From the NCBI GenBank assembly GCA_963585895.1, contig OY757904.1, positions 87,020,543-87,084,542 of the forward strand: a stretch of DNA of 64,000 bases, given 5' to 3'. Shown piece by piece: positions 33,850 to 45,956 of this stretch. The number at the start of each line of letters is the position of its first letter. Position 1 is the first letter of the stretch. The translations under genes were made by a program, and so were the position numbers. Under the pieces are notes generated by a model. That model saw nothing but the letters and a program-made list of their open reading frames with translations, did not search any database and was not told where the DNA came from. Origin of the DNA: Sepioteuthis lessoniana. Taxonomy: Eukaryota; Mollusca; Cephalopoda; Myopsida; Loliginidae.

Positions 33850-34302
33850 TATAATTTTATTTAAAATTGATGATTTATTTACAAAAGATGTTATATGATG
33901 GGGATGGGAGAAAAACCCAGAATACAAAAACGAAAACAAGGAAAAAATTCTTCGTTTGGTTACCCTCCCATCGCCCCGTCTACAAAATAAAGGCGGACTG
34001 TTTTCCGGTGCCCGAAAATACTGAAAACAAGCCGGACCTACCCTAAGTGGGAGAAGGTTTCTAATCTAATGGGACAAAAGAAAAAACAGGGTTGGGTATG
34101 GTATGGGCAGTTAATAGCAGACAATATGATTTTTATACACATGAAATTCCAAAATCTTCAACAAAAGCAGACTGGAGTAAGGCTTGAGGTACAAAAACGA
34201 TAGGGATGGGGAAGATCTTGGAGACTAACAACTAGATGACGAGGACAATGACACATAACATACTGCTAACTAGGTTTCAAGGGGAAAAAAACTTTTCCCT
34301 AC

Positions 34303-37300
34303 TTACCTGGGATGGGGTCCCGAAGGACCTGTACAGTAGACGCTATGGGCAGAAAGAGGAGGGAAAGAGGACTCCAACGTTGCCCCCTTTCTTACGACCA
34401 GGCTCCCTACATTCACCCACCTTTTGTCGAATGTTATGCGATCCAAGCGCTTTCTATCGCATCTGATTTTGACCAGATCACGATGAGAATAGTTTGCATC
34501 GTCATACAATCTCTTTTTTCGCGTCGTCCAAATCACCATTCTGGCTACAGCCAGGACCACGAGAAACACCACACGCTTCTCACCCTGAAACGGAGGTAAA
34601 ACATTGTCAACAACGTAACCACCGTCGAGCAGCACGAGCTGTTTGGGTTCAATGCGAGCCATCCACTCACCGACGTGATCCCAGAACAGGCGGACTCGCT
34701 CGCAGTAGTAGAAGGCGTGTTCAGCCGTTTCTTCTAAACCACTGCCGCAGCGAGCACAATCGGGCATTTCAGCCAGGCCCGGCCTGAAGTTCAAACCGAA
34801 AAGGGGAAACGCGTTCCGTGCAAGTCACCAGGTGAGCGAGAACTCGGAGTTGTTCAAGATGCTCGATCCTGGCGCCCAATTCCAGTGGGAACGGATCTCA
34901 TCCGCCGTCCAGCCGTGCCGCTCGCTAAGAGGGTCCGAGATGGAACCCACCACTAGCTCCCGATATAGCTCTTTCCGATGCCGTGAAAGGTCACTGGACC
35001 CAGGAAGGTTACAAAGGGCTGCTCGGCACTCGCGAACAAACGCTGTTTTCCCCATCAGCTTACGTCGACCTTCAGCCTTTGGGTCTGACTGGAGGCAAGG
35101 AAAAGTCCGACTTACCTTTCGTCTCTACACAGTGTCCCCCGTCAAGGATCGGCCCAAGTATTGCAAGTCTTTCAGCAAGCCAGTGGCTCTCCAGATCAGG
35201 CATACCCAGACCCTCGTTGTGCGTACGTTAGATGCAGACCTGTCTACCGATCATCGGCCTTCCGCCTTCCCAAAGCAATCTGAACAGGGATCGTTGAAGC
35301 GCCAGCCGATGTGCCTTAGGTAGAGGAAGTACAGCTAATTGGTAGAGGATCAAGGGGAAGACGTACACGGTGCACATCTCCGCCCTGTCCCTTAAAGCCA
35401 GATTCCCTGCTCCTTGAAAGCCAGATTCCCACCTGAGCATTCACCTTAACTTGTACTTCCGACCAATTTCGCTTCAGTTGAAGGTCGGGCCCGAACCACA
35501 CCCCGAGGATGCGGATGGGTCCGTCACTCCAGCAAAAGGGCCCTGGAAGGTTATCGCTACCCCTCCAAGCACCGAGCCACAAACCTTTGCTTTTGTCAAA
35601 GTTGACCTTGGCTCCTGCAATCCGCTCGTACTCGCCAACCGCCTTCTTCACAGTCCCTATATCCTGGCGGCGGGATTCGAAGACTGTGATTTCATCAGCG
35701 AACGCGAAAACCCTTGTCGTAAGAGGGCCAGCAAAAGGGACACCGCGCAGGGCCGGATTTGCCCCCTCATCCCTAGGCCTACGGAGCAGGGGCTTCAAAG
35801 CGAGGACACAGAGAAGAGGAGACAGGGGGCAGCCCTGCCGGACCGAACGCTTGATCGCGAACGCCCTCGAACGCCTTCCGTTCACCTGCACCACTGCTTG
35901 AGGGTTGTGGTACATCATGTTAATCCAATCTGCGGAACTCCGGTTGGAATCCGGCAGTCTCCAAAACTGTCACCAAAAACCGATGGTCCACCCTATCGAA
36001 GGCCTTGAACTGATCTAAGCTATTCAGTGCAGCTTCCGTGCCGTTTTTATCCTCTCTAGGACCTCGCGAATCAAGTACAGATTGTCTTGGATCGATCTTC
36101 CCTTCACAGCGTAGGCCTGCTCGAGGCCGATCAGATCGCTAATGACAATCTGTAAATGATTCGCTAAGACCCGGGCCAAAATCTTTAACTCTGGGTTAAG
36201 CAAAGCCTGTAGTCATCTAATCCCCACCAAACATGCTTGCCACCTTTCTTCATCAATGTAATCACGCCCTTGGTAATGCTACCAGGGATGGCTCCCTGGG
36301 CGAACAATGGTTGAACACATCCGTCTGAATAGGCACAAACATGTACACTTCGTTGGGTAAACCATCTAGTCCAGCCGATTCGTTGAGGCCGACCTGCTTC
36401 AACGCATTCAGTAATCACGCCCTCACAGCTAGCCGCTTCAGCCACTCCAAGGCGGGAGAAGTCGGCAAGATAGCTGCGAAACTCCTGAAGCGAGAGATCA
36501 GGACAGCGGGCAAAGCGATCACGAAAGTGCGCCCGAACGGCATCACGTATCTCGTGATTCGTCCGCAGCACGCGCCCATCCGGGGACTTGGCGGAATGGA
36601 TATAGCGATCGGGATATCTTCGCAATTCTTCCTCTCGCGCAGACGCGTTCGATTTCACAGCTTCGTTAAGAACTCTTTTTAACCTAGATCTAACTACGAA
36701 TTCCTTGTAGCGCTCGCTAGTCTCGCGCTGAAAGTCCCTCCTAGCTAGCTCTACAGTTAGGGTGTCCCTCCAGCCACCGACCAGGAAAGTCTATCTTCTA
36801 TAGATTTCACCTCCATGATCCTATCTAGGTTGAGCTATCGACCGTACTTGGTGGCGAAATCTCTAATCCTATGTTTAAGAGAACCCCACCACCTATTCCC
36901 GGTTTAATTAGGGATTCCAGCCGGTCCCGGAAGTCCCGTATCTCCAGTAAGGAGGTATTGAACTTCCAGTAGCCGGCAAGACTAGGCCTATTAGCTAACT
37001 GCAGGCTGACCTTAACAAGTTTACGCTATCAAGTGGAACATGGAACAACTAACAAAATCGCTATCAGCTCTTCTCACAAACGCTCTGTCCAAGTTGGAAC
37101 CTACTTTGGCAGAGGACGAGTTATCTATCTACGTCCCCATCTCCTTCCCTGGGTCATCCAGACGAAACCTGTCGACCAAGTCGTGGCGAGCCACAAGGCC
37201 GACAAGGCTGCTTTCACACCTTCCCAACAAACTAGCTCCCCGCCCGCTTATCTATCTTGGGATCAAGGATCGCATTCCAATCACCCATTAAGACTAGCCG

Positions 37301-37703
37301 CTTCGAATCGTCTAGGAACAGCGCCAACCGACGAAAAAAGGATGCCCTCTCCGCAGCGATATTGGGCGCATAAACCACAACCAGCTGGAACTCGAAACTT
37401 TAACGGCAACATCGGACACAATCAATCGGCCCCGCCACTTGCAAAAACAACTTTAACATCAGCATCAAGGCTGCGTCCAACTAGCAAAGAGACCCCAACG
37501 CTGGTGCGGCTGCCGTATGGTGAGAAAACGTTAAAATCGTTCTCCAGCACACGACAGTCCGCAGCGCAAAGGAAGTGAGTCTCTAGCACTGCAGTGACAT
37601 CTACTCTGAGGCTCTTGAGTTCAGCAAGCAAGCGCGCACACTTGCTTAAATCCCTCAGTCCTCTCACATTCAAAGTGGCAAGGTTTAAAGTCATCAGAAC
37701 CAC
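34303..37703 (-). pseudogene. Tx1-like LINE ORF2, copy 2, broken
   Basis: Endonuclease start TLNLATLNVRGLRDLSKC (37694-37640) with LETHF (37590-37575), the GDWNAILDPK motif near 37255-37290, an RT leader (36658-36185), RT motifs RQGCPLSPLLCVLALKPLL (35840-35780) and FAFADEITVF (35705-35680), where the second catalytic Asp of FADD is Glu, then thumb LILYQLAVLPLPKAHRLALQ (about 35345-35290), and a C-terminal zinc finger CARCGSGLEETAEHAFYYC (34764-34708). One stop splits the C-terminal part at about 34828; others lie near 36000-36180 and 37000-37400. In intact relatives ORF2 performs nicking and copying; this copy cannot. Confidence 0.85.
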
Positions 37704-38065
37704 TTACCTTACTCAGTATCGACTACGGTCCGGAAATCCTCCGGGGGGAAGATGCCGACGGCTTGACGCAGGGACCCAGTGCCGAGCTCAGTAGTAACTC
37801 GGCCGTCCCTGGAAATTTCTCCGACATCTAGGGGATACCTTAATTTTAGGGACCTATAGAAGCTCGAGTGAACGTAAATTTGGACCTTGCCCGCACAGTG
37901 TGTTAAATTTTTTTTCAGTGAGGGGTGCTCCATTTCCGCCTTGCCTCATGTCCGCCTGACTAGCTCTCTCGATACATTGTCAAAGCTCTTTTGTTCGGTT
38001 GCTAGCTAGACGAACAAAGGTGGTCACCATGGGTGCACCCCTAAAAAATACGCATTTGATATCAT

Positions 38066-38981
38066 TTAATTGTTTACAGATTTTAATGATATTAATGGCT
38101 TAAGTGATTTTTTAATTTCATGATCGATATTCGGTTGATCAATGTCAGTGCAAAAATAAATTGCATTCAGTGCTTGTCGGTTTTCCTTCGAGACCGACTT
38201 GGCTCTTTGCGGTGTTTTGGGGATGTCTGTGGGTTGGTGGTGTCTTGTCTCAGAAAGAGACCTGGAGAACAGTTTGGGGATGAGAGAGGTGAGAAGGGGG
38301 ACAGCTTTGGGTAGAGGGGGTTGGGGGGTTTCAGAGGAATGAGATGGTGGGGCATATGAGGGCGGTATTGGTACAATTGGCGCAAGGCGCTGGGGTTGTT
38401 GTTTTTGTTGTAGTTGTGGAATTGTCTTTGGTTGCATGTTTTTGTTTTTACACTGTTTTTTTCTTCTCCTGTTCTTCTGTTATAGAATCTCCTCTGTCCC
38501 TCCTTCTTTTTAGATTTGTTGATGTATCCATTTCCTCATGCGATACTTCCAGTACATTTGTTTTTTTCTTTTTTCTTTTCTGTTTTTGTATCAGAAACTT
38601 CTATTTTTTTTTTCTGTTTTTGTATTGGAATGTTTTCCTCCTCTGAACTCTTATTTCGGGGGATTGTTTTTCAGGTAATTTTGGGGCTTTTGTTGGGGAC
38701 TTTTTCTTGCCTTGTGTTACTTGGGTCCACCCCTCCTCCTCCTCCTTGTTGTTGGGGTGATCCCCAGTTTCTATATTTTGTATATTTGTTGTTACCGGAG
38801 CAGTAGCTGGAATAGCAGCTTTTGAGGTTATTGTTGTGTTTGTCGTTGTTGTTACTGTTATTGATGCTGATGATGCTGTTGCTGTTGTTGATGCTGATGA
38901 TGCTATTACTGTTGGGTTGTTATTATTGGTGGTTGGCCGTTTGATTAATGAATCAGGGTTTGTTAGTTTAAATTGCGTCAT
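38066..38981 (-). pseudogene. Tx1-like LINE ORF1, copy 2, broken
   Basis: Minus frame 38981-38601 reads a Thr/Ala-rich stretch, then GDHPNNKEEEEGWTQVTQGK, the counterpart of NKEEGWTKVTRGW in copy 1. After a shift, frame 38437-38066 continues with a Pro/Gln-rich part (PQPPLPKAVPLLTSLIPK). The RRM and zinc knuckle seen in copy 1 are absent, so the 5' part is missing. The following frame 37933-37709 (with VQIYVHSSFYRSLKLRYPLD) lies between ORF1 and ORF2 and is of unknown role. Confidence 0.65.
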
Positions 38982-39299
38982 TTGACTTATTAGAAATATG
39001 GTGTAGAAATTTATGTTCCGTTTGTTTATCGAGAAAGGTTTCGAATCATTCCTTGTTTTCGACGAAGTTCAAATTCTATAAGTCTGGCTTTTTCAAATAT
39101 ATGTGCCTTGGAAAATTTAAAATCACGAATAGAATTTTCAATGTATAGACGTATGTAATCCGGGAAAATGTTGGGATGGACGAAGAACGTTGGACATGCT
39201 GGTAAGTATATATATATGTATTGTCATTTTAGTATGAACGCAAATAGTTGCACAATTTGTAACATAAAATAGATTATCTCTTTATAATTAATATATGTA

Positions 39300-40561
39300 C
39301 ACTACCAGTCAAAAGTATTTGGCAACGCACGAAATTTTTTTATTTCTCATTCTAAAAGTGTTGTTTTTAATTAAACAAATTAAGCACCACAATATCTTTA
39401 TTTATTATACTAAAAACAAGTCTTCCTCAGTAACTTTGACCTTAGTATAACCAGACATCTATTGAAAATTGATTTGAAGGCGTTTTTCTTCTTTAGTACT
39501 AAAAATAAAAATTCTCAGAACTACAATGGATTATGCTTTTGGTACACATCAAGAAACTGGACAAAACAAACCCAAAAGTAGGGCTGGTAGATCAAAAGCA
39601 ACAGGAAAAGCAGAGGACCATTTCATCAGAGTCACCAGCTTGCGTTAGAAAAGACTCATTTCTCCAAACATCACTGCATAACTGAACCAATGTTATGAAA
39701 AAATGTGTCAACATCCACTGTGTGGAGAAGACGCAGTGAAGTTGGCCTCTATTGCAGAATTGCTGTCTAGAAACCACAGTTGAAGAAATAAAACTATGCC
39801 AAAAAGGTTCCCAGTAGGCCAATGTACTTAATTTTTCGGTTAAATTGAAAGGTCTATGTGCGGCGAAGAGTTGGTGAATGAGTTGCCACCTACAGTATAA
39901 CCCTAACTGTTAAGCATGGAGGAAGCTATGTTATGGTGTGTGTGGTGGTGGTGGTGGTGGGCTTTTGCCAATTGCAAAGTCGAGGATTTACACCAGGTGA
40001 AGGGCAAATTGAATCAGACCGGCTATACTGCAGCATCATGCAATCCCATCTGGAACAGGTCTCGTGGGTCAAGAATTTGTACACATAAAAGACAATAACC
40101 CAAAGCACACTAGTAAACTCTGTCAGAGATACATTAAAAGCAAAGAAGAACAGCACATCCTTCAACTGATGTCTTGGCTGGCGCAATCAGTGGACTTAAA
40201 TCCTATTGAACTATTGTGGGATGAACTTGACCGAGAAGTCAGACCTAGATAACAAGTGCGGCTCGCCACTGGAAACTCTTGCTGGAAAGCTGGACAGAAT
40301 TATTATTTGTCTACCTCCAATGTTTGGGGGGAAAGAATGCCCAAAATCTGAGAAGCAGTGATAGCAGCCAAAGGGGGCCATTTTGATGAATCAAAAGTTT
40401 AAGAAGTTTTTTTATTTGATTTTTATTTAATGTGTTTCAGGAAAACTCGTATTTAGCATTATAAATAAAACCATTGTGGTGCTTAACTTATTTCATTAAA
40501 AATATCACTTTTAGGGTAAGGAATCAAAATTTTGAAGGTGACCAAATACTTTTGACTAGTA

Positions 40562-40564
<3 letters not shown>
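39300..40564 (+). mobile_element. Tc1-like transposon with about 92-bp TIRs
   Basis: Begins CACTACCAGTCAAAAGTATT at 39300 and ends with the inverted form (TACTTTTGACTAGTAGTG) at 40564, with TA at 39298-39299 and 40565-40566. The inverted repeats extend about 92 bp, up to TTAAGCACCACAAT (about 39391) and its mirror (40473). Transposase remains on plus: KSRAGRSKATGK (about 39576-39610), TVKHGGSYVMV (39908-39940), DNNPKHTSKLCQRY with the second catalytic Asp (40091-40132) and SVDLNPIELLWDELDREVRP with the catalytic Glu (40190-40247). A (GGT)n expansion at 39940-39960 and several stops and shifts inactivate it. Confidence 0.93.
40064..40252 (+). pseudogene. Tc1 transposase, C-terminal catalytic part
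   Basis: 62 open codons hold the D(34)E part of the DDE nuclease: Asp in KDNNPKHTS and Glu in NPIELLWDEL. In Tc1 transposases these residues cut the element ends. The first Asp and the DNA-binding half lie upstream in other frames with stops, so no complete enzyme is encoded. Confidence 0.85.
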
Positions 40565-40603
<39 letters not shown>

Positions 40604-40655
40604 TATTTCAAAATTTCTTGTTTGTTAAACAAATGTGTGTGTGTGTGTGTGTGTG
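40565..40655. repeat. (TA)n and (GT)n microsatellites
   Basis: (TA)n at 40565-40602, directly at the Tc1 end, and (GT)n at 40634-40655. Confidence 0.95.
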
Positions 40656-41628
40656 GTTAGTTGTTGGCGACAGTCCTCCATTTAAGCATGTTTGATTAGA
40701 TTATAGACACATTTTGTCTATATAATTTTATTTCAATCCTTTCAATTTTTCTGGCTAGTGTTTTGGTTTTAGGTTGGAGTTAGAAGATGAATTTACCGAA
40801 ATTGTCCCGAACGCTTTCAGACCTTTCATAGGCCATCATTGAGGGTTTCTTGAAAGTGTAAAGATTGTTTTTTTAAAAGATTTTTAAAGTCGTTTATAAC
40901 ATTGTAAAAATTACGTGAGCGTATAATTGGATTAAATTGAGATTCTGAAGACATCGAACGAATTTAAAAGAGAACGCGTTTATAGAAATAGAAATAGAAT
41001 GTTATCAAGAGAAATAGAATTTTAAATTTTTTAAAATCTTATATATACATATATATTACTTCATACTCTATTCCTAAACTACGAAAATACACTGTGAAAA
41101 AGCATATATCAACTATTTATATTAATACCCGTCACCCTCCGATAGGAGGTCAAAATTAGGATTGCAGCTAGTGAAAATGATAAAAAAAACCAAACATATA
41201 TTATAAGCATGAACAGGAATTTTATAACCAAGTACGTGATCTAAACATTACATTCATTTTTAAGACTATTATAGGAGATCACATATAACACAATGATACG
41301 TATGTAAAATCTGTCTTTTGAAACTTTAGTCCATTCATCGCGTTTTGATGTCAAAGAATATTATCATTACATTAATTTAGATTGAATTATTCTTACATAT
41401 ATTCTCAATTATAAAGTCATAGGAATAAAAGTGAGCAGACTTTTCTTAATGAAATGCAAAAAATGACAAAATGAGAAAAGTATCTTTTTCTCAGTTATCA
41501 GATAGAAGGACAAAACTGAAAAAAATATGCAGTTTAGCAGAAAATTCCAATATATTTTTCTTTTATTATTCTTGATTTGAGAACAGTCATCAAAAAACAT
41601 ATATTCACAATTTTTCCCCTTTATTTAA
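40656..41628. other. AT-rich DNA without recognised content
   Basis: No ORF with known motif and no clear repeat. Confidence 0.6.
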
Positions 41629-41700
41629 AATTGATTTTGGACTGTTACGAATCGTAATTGTTATAGTAACAATTACGATTTTAACAGTCCAAAATCAATT
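41629..41700. repeat. Near-perfect 72-bp palindrome
   Basis: Left arm 41629-41663 and right arm 41667-41700 are reverse complements except for one indel; the loop is TAG. The arms begin AATTGATTTTGGACTGTTA. Possible hairpin MITE; no flanking duplication is certain. Confidence 0.85.
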
Positions 41701-42929
41701 GGTAAATTTTTGATAGAATCACATAACCGGAAAGAGTTTTACTGTACATACTTTTATCTTGTGAAGTTAATATTGCTTTGGAAAAAAATTAATGAGTTTT
41801 TTAGTAATATTCTTAAAGTTCAGTGATTAAATACTTAAGCAATTTATCGAATTTAGCTTTTGTCCTTATTCTTAGTCTTAACTATACAATAATGCTACGT
41901 GATTGTTGCACATGTAGAGTTTGAGCAACTACACATCAATTAAATTAGTAATGCTTAATTAAGTATAAATAACTATTTCAGCAAGAAAAATAATTCGCTC
42001 ATTTTTTTCTTTTGAAGTTTGGAAATTTTGTGATATTTACAACTTGGCTTACAGATTTTTTTTTATTGTTTATTATCAATCAATACCCCTTGAGGAACAA
42101 TTTCTACATTAAAATATTAAATTTGGTAGCTCTACATTAAATCGTTTGGACGTCAGTAGAGCACAGATAAAACATCACTTGGCAGTTGTTAATATATATT
42201 TAGAAGTAATACTCCCTTCGAGAGCGATTTTATATTTACAGCAATCTGATCCATGACAGAAAATAAAAGAGACGCATGCTTGTTACCAATTACCCAACAC
42301 CGATAAACCCAACTCATACGATTATGAATACGGATATGTGTGCACCTGTTACGTGACGGAGATTGCTGTGTATTTTACTGCTGAAGATAGGTGTTACGCT
42401 GGTTATAAATATCTAAGCAAGCATAAAATTTGTTTTATATTGTCAAGGGTTGAAGGAACCATGAAGAATTTTGAGTAAGGAGGATTTAAAATCTTCTAAA
42501 TAGTTATAAGTTAACCTTTCAGTCTCTTTAATTGATTCTGGACAATATTTTAGAAGAGTAAAAAGAACCTTGTTCATTTTTCGATTTGATTCAATGAAAA
42601 ATATTCTATTTATCATGGAAAACTATAAAACATGCTTAAATACATGCCTTGTTGTGTTAGTTACAATGAAATCTAGTTCTTCTTGCGTAATGCTTTAAAC
42701 TCTCAAAACTAATTGATTTGATGAAAATTTTGCTGATCCAGATATTCATAAACAGTCTGTAGACTGCGAATATTTATCTAGTTGTCGAGTAGCTATTTAT
42801 TACCGACACTTTTTGCACATTTACCGGAGTTACTGTGTTGATTTTATGGTAGAATTTCTGGATTATCACAGACATCCAAAAAAAATCTATTTTTCTATGC
42901 TTTTTACAGTTACATATTGACCCTCTACC
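41701..42929. other. AT-rich DNA without recognised content
   Basis: Nothing supported. Confidence 0.6.
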
Positions 42930-43300
42930 GTGCCGTCAATCAAGAGATGCACCTGTGTAAATAAGCGGAAGCAGGTGAACGTAAGACAATTATATAACCA
43001 GGTGCCACAGACGGCTTGGGCGAGTTCCAGTTGGAGTTGGAGTCAGTTGGGGACAAGATGCCAGCGTGAGAGCCAGCGGCAGACAGAAGGCTTTGGGCCC
43101 TCAGTGACCCACGGTTGAGCAACCCAGCCAAGATGAGAAAGAAGTGCTGCTATGGTCAGAAGAACTTTGGGTCAATATGTAGCAGTCTGTCCCTGTCTCC
43201 AACTCACCTCTCACACATAACCAACATCAACCCTTTGGAGAATAAAGTGTGAGAGATATATTTTTATAAAGAAGTGTGTTCGTTCGTTCATTGAAGTCGA
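42930..43300 (+). mobile_element. Possible LTR-like or promoter-like block
   Basis: A GC-richer block with a TATA-like site (AATTATATAACC, 42988-42999) about 250 bp before an AATAAA signal (GGAGAATAAAGTG, 43237-43249), an arrangement found in LTRs. Ends and flanking duplication could not be defined. Confidence 0.25.
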
Positions 43301-43819
43301 CATTATGTTTGATTATGCTCCGCATATATTTGTATGTGTATATGTATGCGGCTATACAACATTACCCTGTTATACTTACTCCGGAACTTCTGACAAGTGT
43401 CCAAAATTTTTTCAAAAAAGAAAAGAATTTCTCACTTCCATCCTCTCACGCTATTCAAATGTCATCCTGAATTTTGCAATATTAACAGATTTATAATATT
43501 TAATCTAAAAACAGTTATTTCTCCGATTAATAGATATTGTCAGTTATTAAACATACAAAGTCGGCCTAAAAAGTAATTAGACTGTTGATCTAGTTTGCCT
43601 CATTGAATTCGCTTTCAGCTCAGTTCAGTAATCTTGGATTACGATAAGTCCAATAGAAGATAAAATGCTGATAACTAAAATCAAATAATTACAGTTGATA
43701 ATTAGTAGTAAATATATGATGTCGTCTGAATAATTTATAATATCATACTAAATAGATACATTTGCATCTCCTTCTCATATTCTATTATGGCCATCTTGTG
43801 CACTTAAAAAACTATTGCA

Positions 43820-43875
<56 letters not shown>
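43820..43875. repeat. (CT)n microsatellite
   Basis: About 27 CT units with two TT interruptions. Confidence 0.95.
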
Positions 43876-43877
<2 letters not shown>

Positions 43878-44140
43878 ATTGGAACTAAAGGAAATCTTTC
43901 ATTCAGTACATATTCATAAGCAAGTGAGATTGTCCATTTGTTTTTTCGACTCACCATTCCTACAAATTGGTTTGGCCAGTGAAAGTAAAGGCAGATTTCC
44001 CCCGGGTATTTTATAGTGACAAGCAATCTATTACACGCTCATTCAGCCACTAAAAATTGAATGCTTTTAGAAATATGCATTTTGATTTTTTTTTTTTAAA
44101 CCCAAAAAACAAATACAATTCTTTTGAAGTTGAGGCAGAT

Positions 44141-44141
<1 letters not shown>

Positions 44142-44172
<31 letters not shown>
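44142..44172. repeat. (TA)n microsatellite
   Basis: About 15 TA units. Confidence 0.9.
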
Positions 44173-44174
<2 letters not shown>

Positions 44175-44240
44175 GGGTGTTCTAAGACATATCAGTGTTT
44201 CCTGGTTATGGAAGATGTGGAATAACCTTTCTTGATTATG

Positions 44241-44305
44241 AACTGTGTTCACTTGCGATTTAATTATGGTCGATGACCATAAATAAATCGCAAGGGAACT
44301 CAGTT
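44241..44305. repeat. Hairpin palindrome, 31-bp arms
   Basis: AACTGTGTTCACTTGCGATT at 44241 and its mirror ending at 44305 form arms 44241-44271 and 44275-44305 with four mismatches; loop GAT. Confidence 0.8.
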
Positions 44306-44509
44306 CAAACGAACATCATAGGATTGGCATTATTCCTTTATAACAAAGACTCTTTGCTATTGTTCCAGCTGTATTTATTTGACTTGGTCTCGCGAAAAAA
44401 TAATGAAAAATTCAGTCATGGCAATACGTAGCATTTTAAGAATTTAAATATATCCGTGACCTTTTTACATGTAATACCTAAGTAGACCACTCTACTTAAC
44501 CTTCCCCAC

Positions 44510-44568
<59 letters not shown>
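44510..44568. repeat. (CT)n(TA)n microsatellite
   Basis: About 10 CT units followed by about 19 TA units. Confidence 0.95.
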
Positions 44569-44569
<1 letters not shown>

Positions 44570-44985
44570 TTCACTTTCTTCAACTTTATATTCTTCAGTA
44601 TTCTCTCTTTTCAGTGTCACTTGCCGGTCTTTCTCTTTCTTTAAATTTCTTTATACTTCAATCTTATTCTCTTATCACTTTCTTCTTCCCATTCTTTCTT
44701 TTTTTTCTTTCTTTCTACACTAGCATTAGTCAACTGAAATCGAGATATTGCGCCCTCAACTCGCTAACACGACTGATTTCATCATCTCAAATTTATTGAC
44801 AAGTCGAAGTTCCGATCCCAGACGTAATATCGTAACATCCGTAATATCGAGAATATGACTGTTCAGTGCAGACACGAAACCCACAAAATTATCAATCAGA
44901 TAGGAAATTGTTTTATTCTCTCGAAACATTTAAGTGTATTACTTTTGTAAAAAAAATCTCGTTGTGATGCACTGCTTTTGATTGC

Positions 44986-44988
<3 letters not shown>

Positions 44989-45066
<78 letters not shown>

Positions 45067-45091
45067 ATTTTTTTTTGTGTGTGTGTGTGTA
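44989..45091. repeat. (CA)n(TA)nTn(GT)n self-complementary microsatellite
   Basis: (CA) 44989-45044, (TA) 45045-45066, T-rich to 45075, (GT) 45076-45090. The CA and GT arms pair with each other around the TA centre. Confidence 0.95.
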
Positions 45092-45531
45092 AGATTTGGA
45101 ATAAAATCCGAGGGAATGAGCAAAATAAAGATAGTATAGAAAACCAGTGACATATTTCTCTATATGCTCTATCGGTTAGATATAATCATTATCTTATTTT
45201 TTTGTATTTTTTAAATGTATTTTCTTCCTTGCTGTCTCTATGTCTTTTAATATTCCGTATTCTTTTCAAAGAGAGATATTTTGTTAAATGAATGCTTCAT
45301 AAATGGATCTGTGGATTTGTGCTTTCTCTATGCAGTTTCGTGTCATCGTCTTAAACTGATTTTTTTTAAATCTTAAGTTAAAATTGTTGGTCATAGCCTG
45401 ACGTGTCTACCGTTTTCACCCGTCTAACTTCGCCTGCAGAATGATCCAACCCAACGTTGTTAGTCGTTAAAAGTTTGGACCAAAGTTGCACAAGCCACGA
45501 GATAAGTCCACAAGGCAAAAACAAACTTTGA

Positions 45532-45533
<2 letters not shown>
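45092..45533. other. AT-rich DNA without recognised content
   Basis: Nothing supported. Confidence 0.6.

Positions 45534-45567
<34 letters not shown>
45534..45567. repeat. (TA)n microsatellite
   Basis: About 17 TA units next to the half-copy below. Confidence 0.95.
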
Positions 45568-45568
<1 letters not shown>

Positions 45569-45575
<7 letters not shown>

Positions 45576-45665
45576 TAAACATAATAGATATTTTCTGTCT
45601 ACATATTTTCTTCGAATCCGTTCGTATTCCCGTATTGCAAATATCGAATTATGTATTGTCCATAG
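45569..45665. mobile_element. Half-copy of the fold-back element
   Basis: AACATAATAGATATTTTCTG, then CTACATATTTTCTTCG and TATTCCCGTATTGCAAATAT correspond to the left arm of the palindrome at 33026-33136. The second arm is absent. As there, a (TA)n tract adjoins it. Confidence 0.65.
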
Positions 45666-45750
45666 TTCGTATTCGTGTTATCTTTTTCCTTACCTTTCTG
45701 TCCAAGAGAAGCAACCCTGGATCTTTTTTGAGGCTGAGAACGGTTAACTA

Positions 45751-45954
45751 GTAAATACGGCCCCACATGTTACATTAACAGATTGACTTCTAACAGTAAT
45801 GTATGCAAATAAAATAGAATAAAATAATAATCATAATCCATTCATGGTCGCATATAAATTTCATATACGGCCATGAATGGATTATTTTTTTGTTTACATT
45901 ACATCGGGCTGTTAGAAGTCACCCTGTTAATGTAACATGCGGGGCTGCATTTAC
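45751..45954. mobile_element. MITE with 46-bp TIRs and TA duplication
   Basis: TIRs 45751-45796 and 45909-45954 (GTAAATACGGCCCC... against ...GGGGCTGCATTTAC) with five or six mismatches, flanked by TA at 45749-45750 and 45955-45956. Inside lies a second palindrome, AATCCATTCATGG / CCATGAATGGATT (about 45835-45883). TA duplication suggests mobilisation by a Tc1/mariner-type transposase. Confidence 0.8.
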
Positions 45955-45956
45955 TA

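Larger units (their letters stand above)
33850..39000 (-). mobile_element. Tx1-like LINE copy 2, nearly full length
   Basis: Minus-strand element about 5.1 kb long: ORF1 region 39000-38066, inter-ORF region to about 37710, endonuclease 37703-36950, RT 36660-35230, C-terminal zinc finger and tail 35055-34303, 3' UTR to about 33850 with AATAAA-like signals (about 33860-33880). GC content is clearly higher than in the flanks. Copy 1 at 1-2410 is the same family and strand. Confidence 0.85.
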
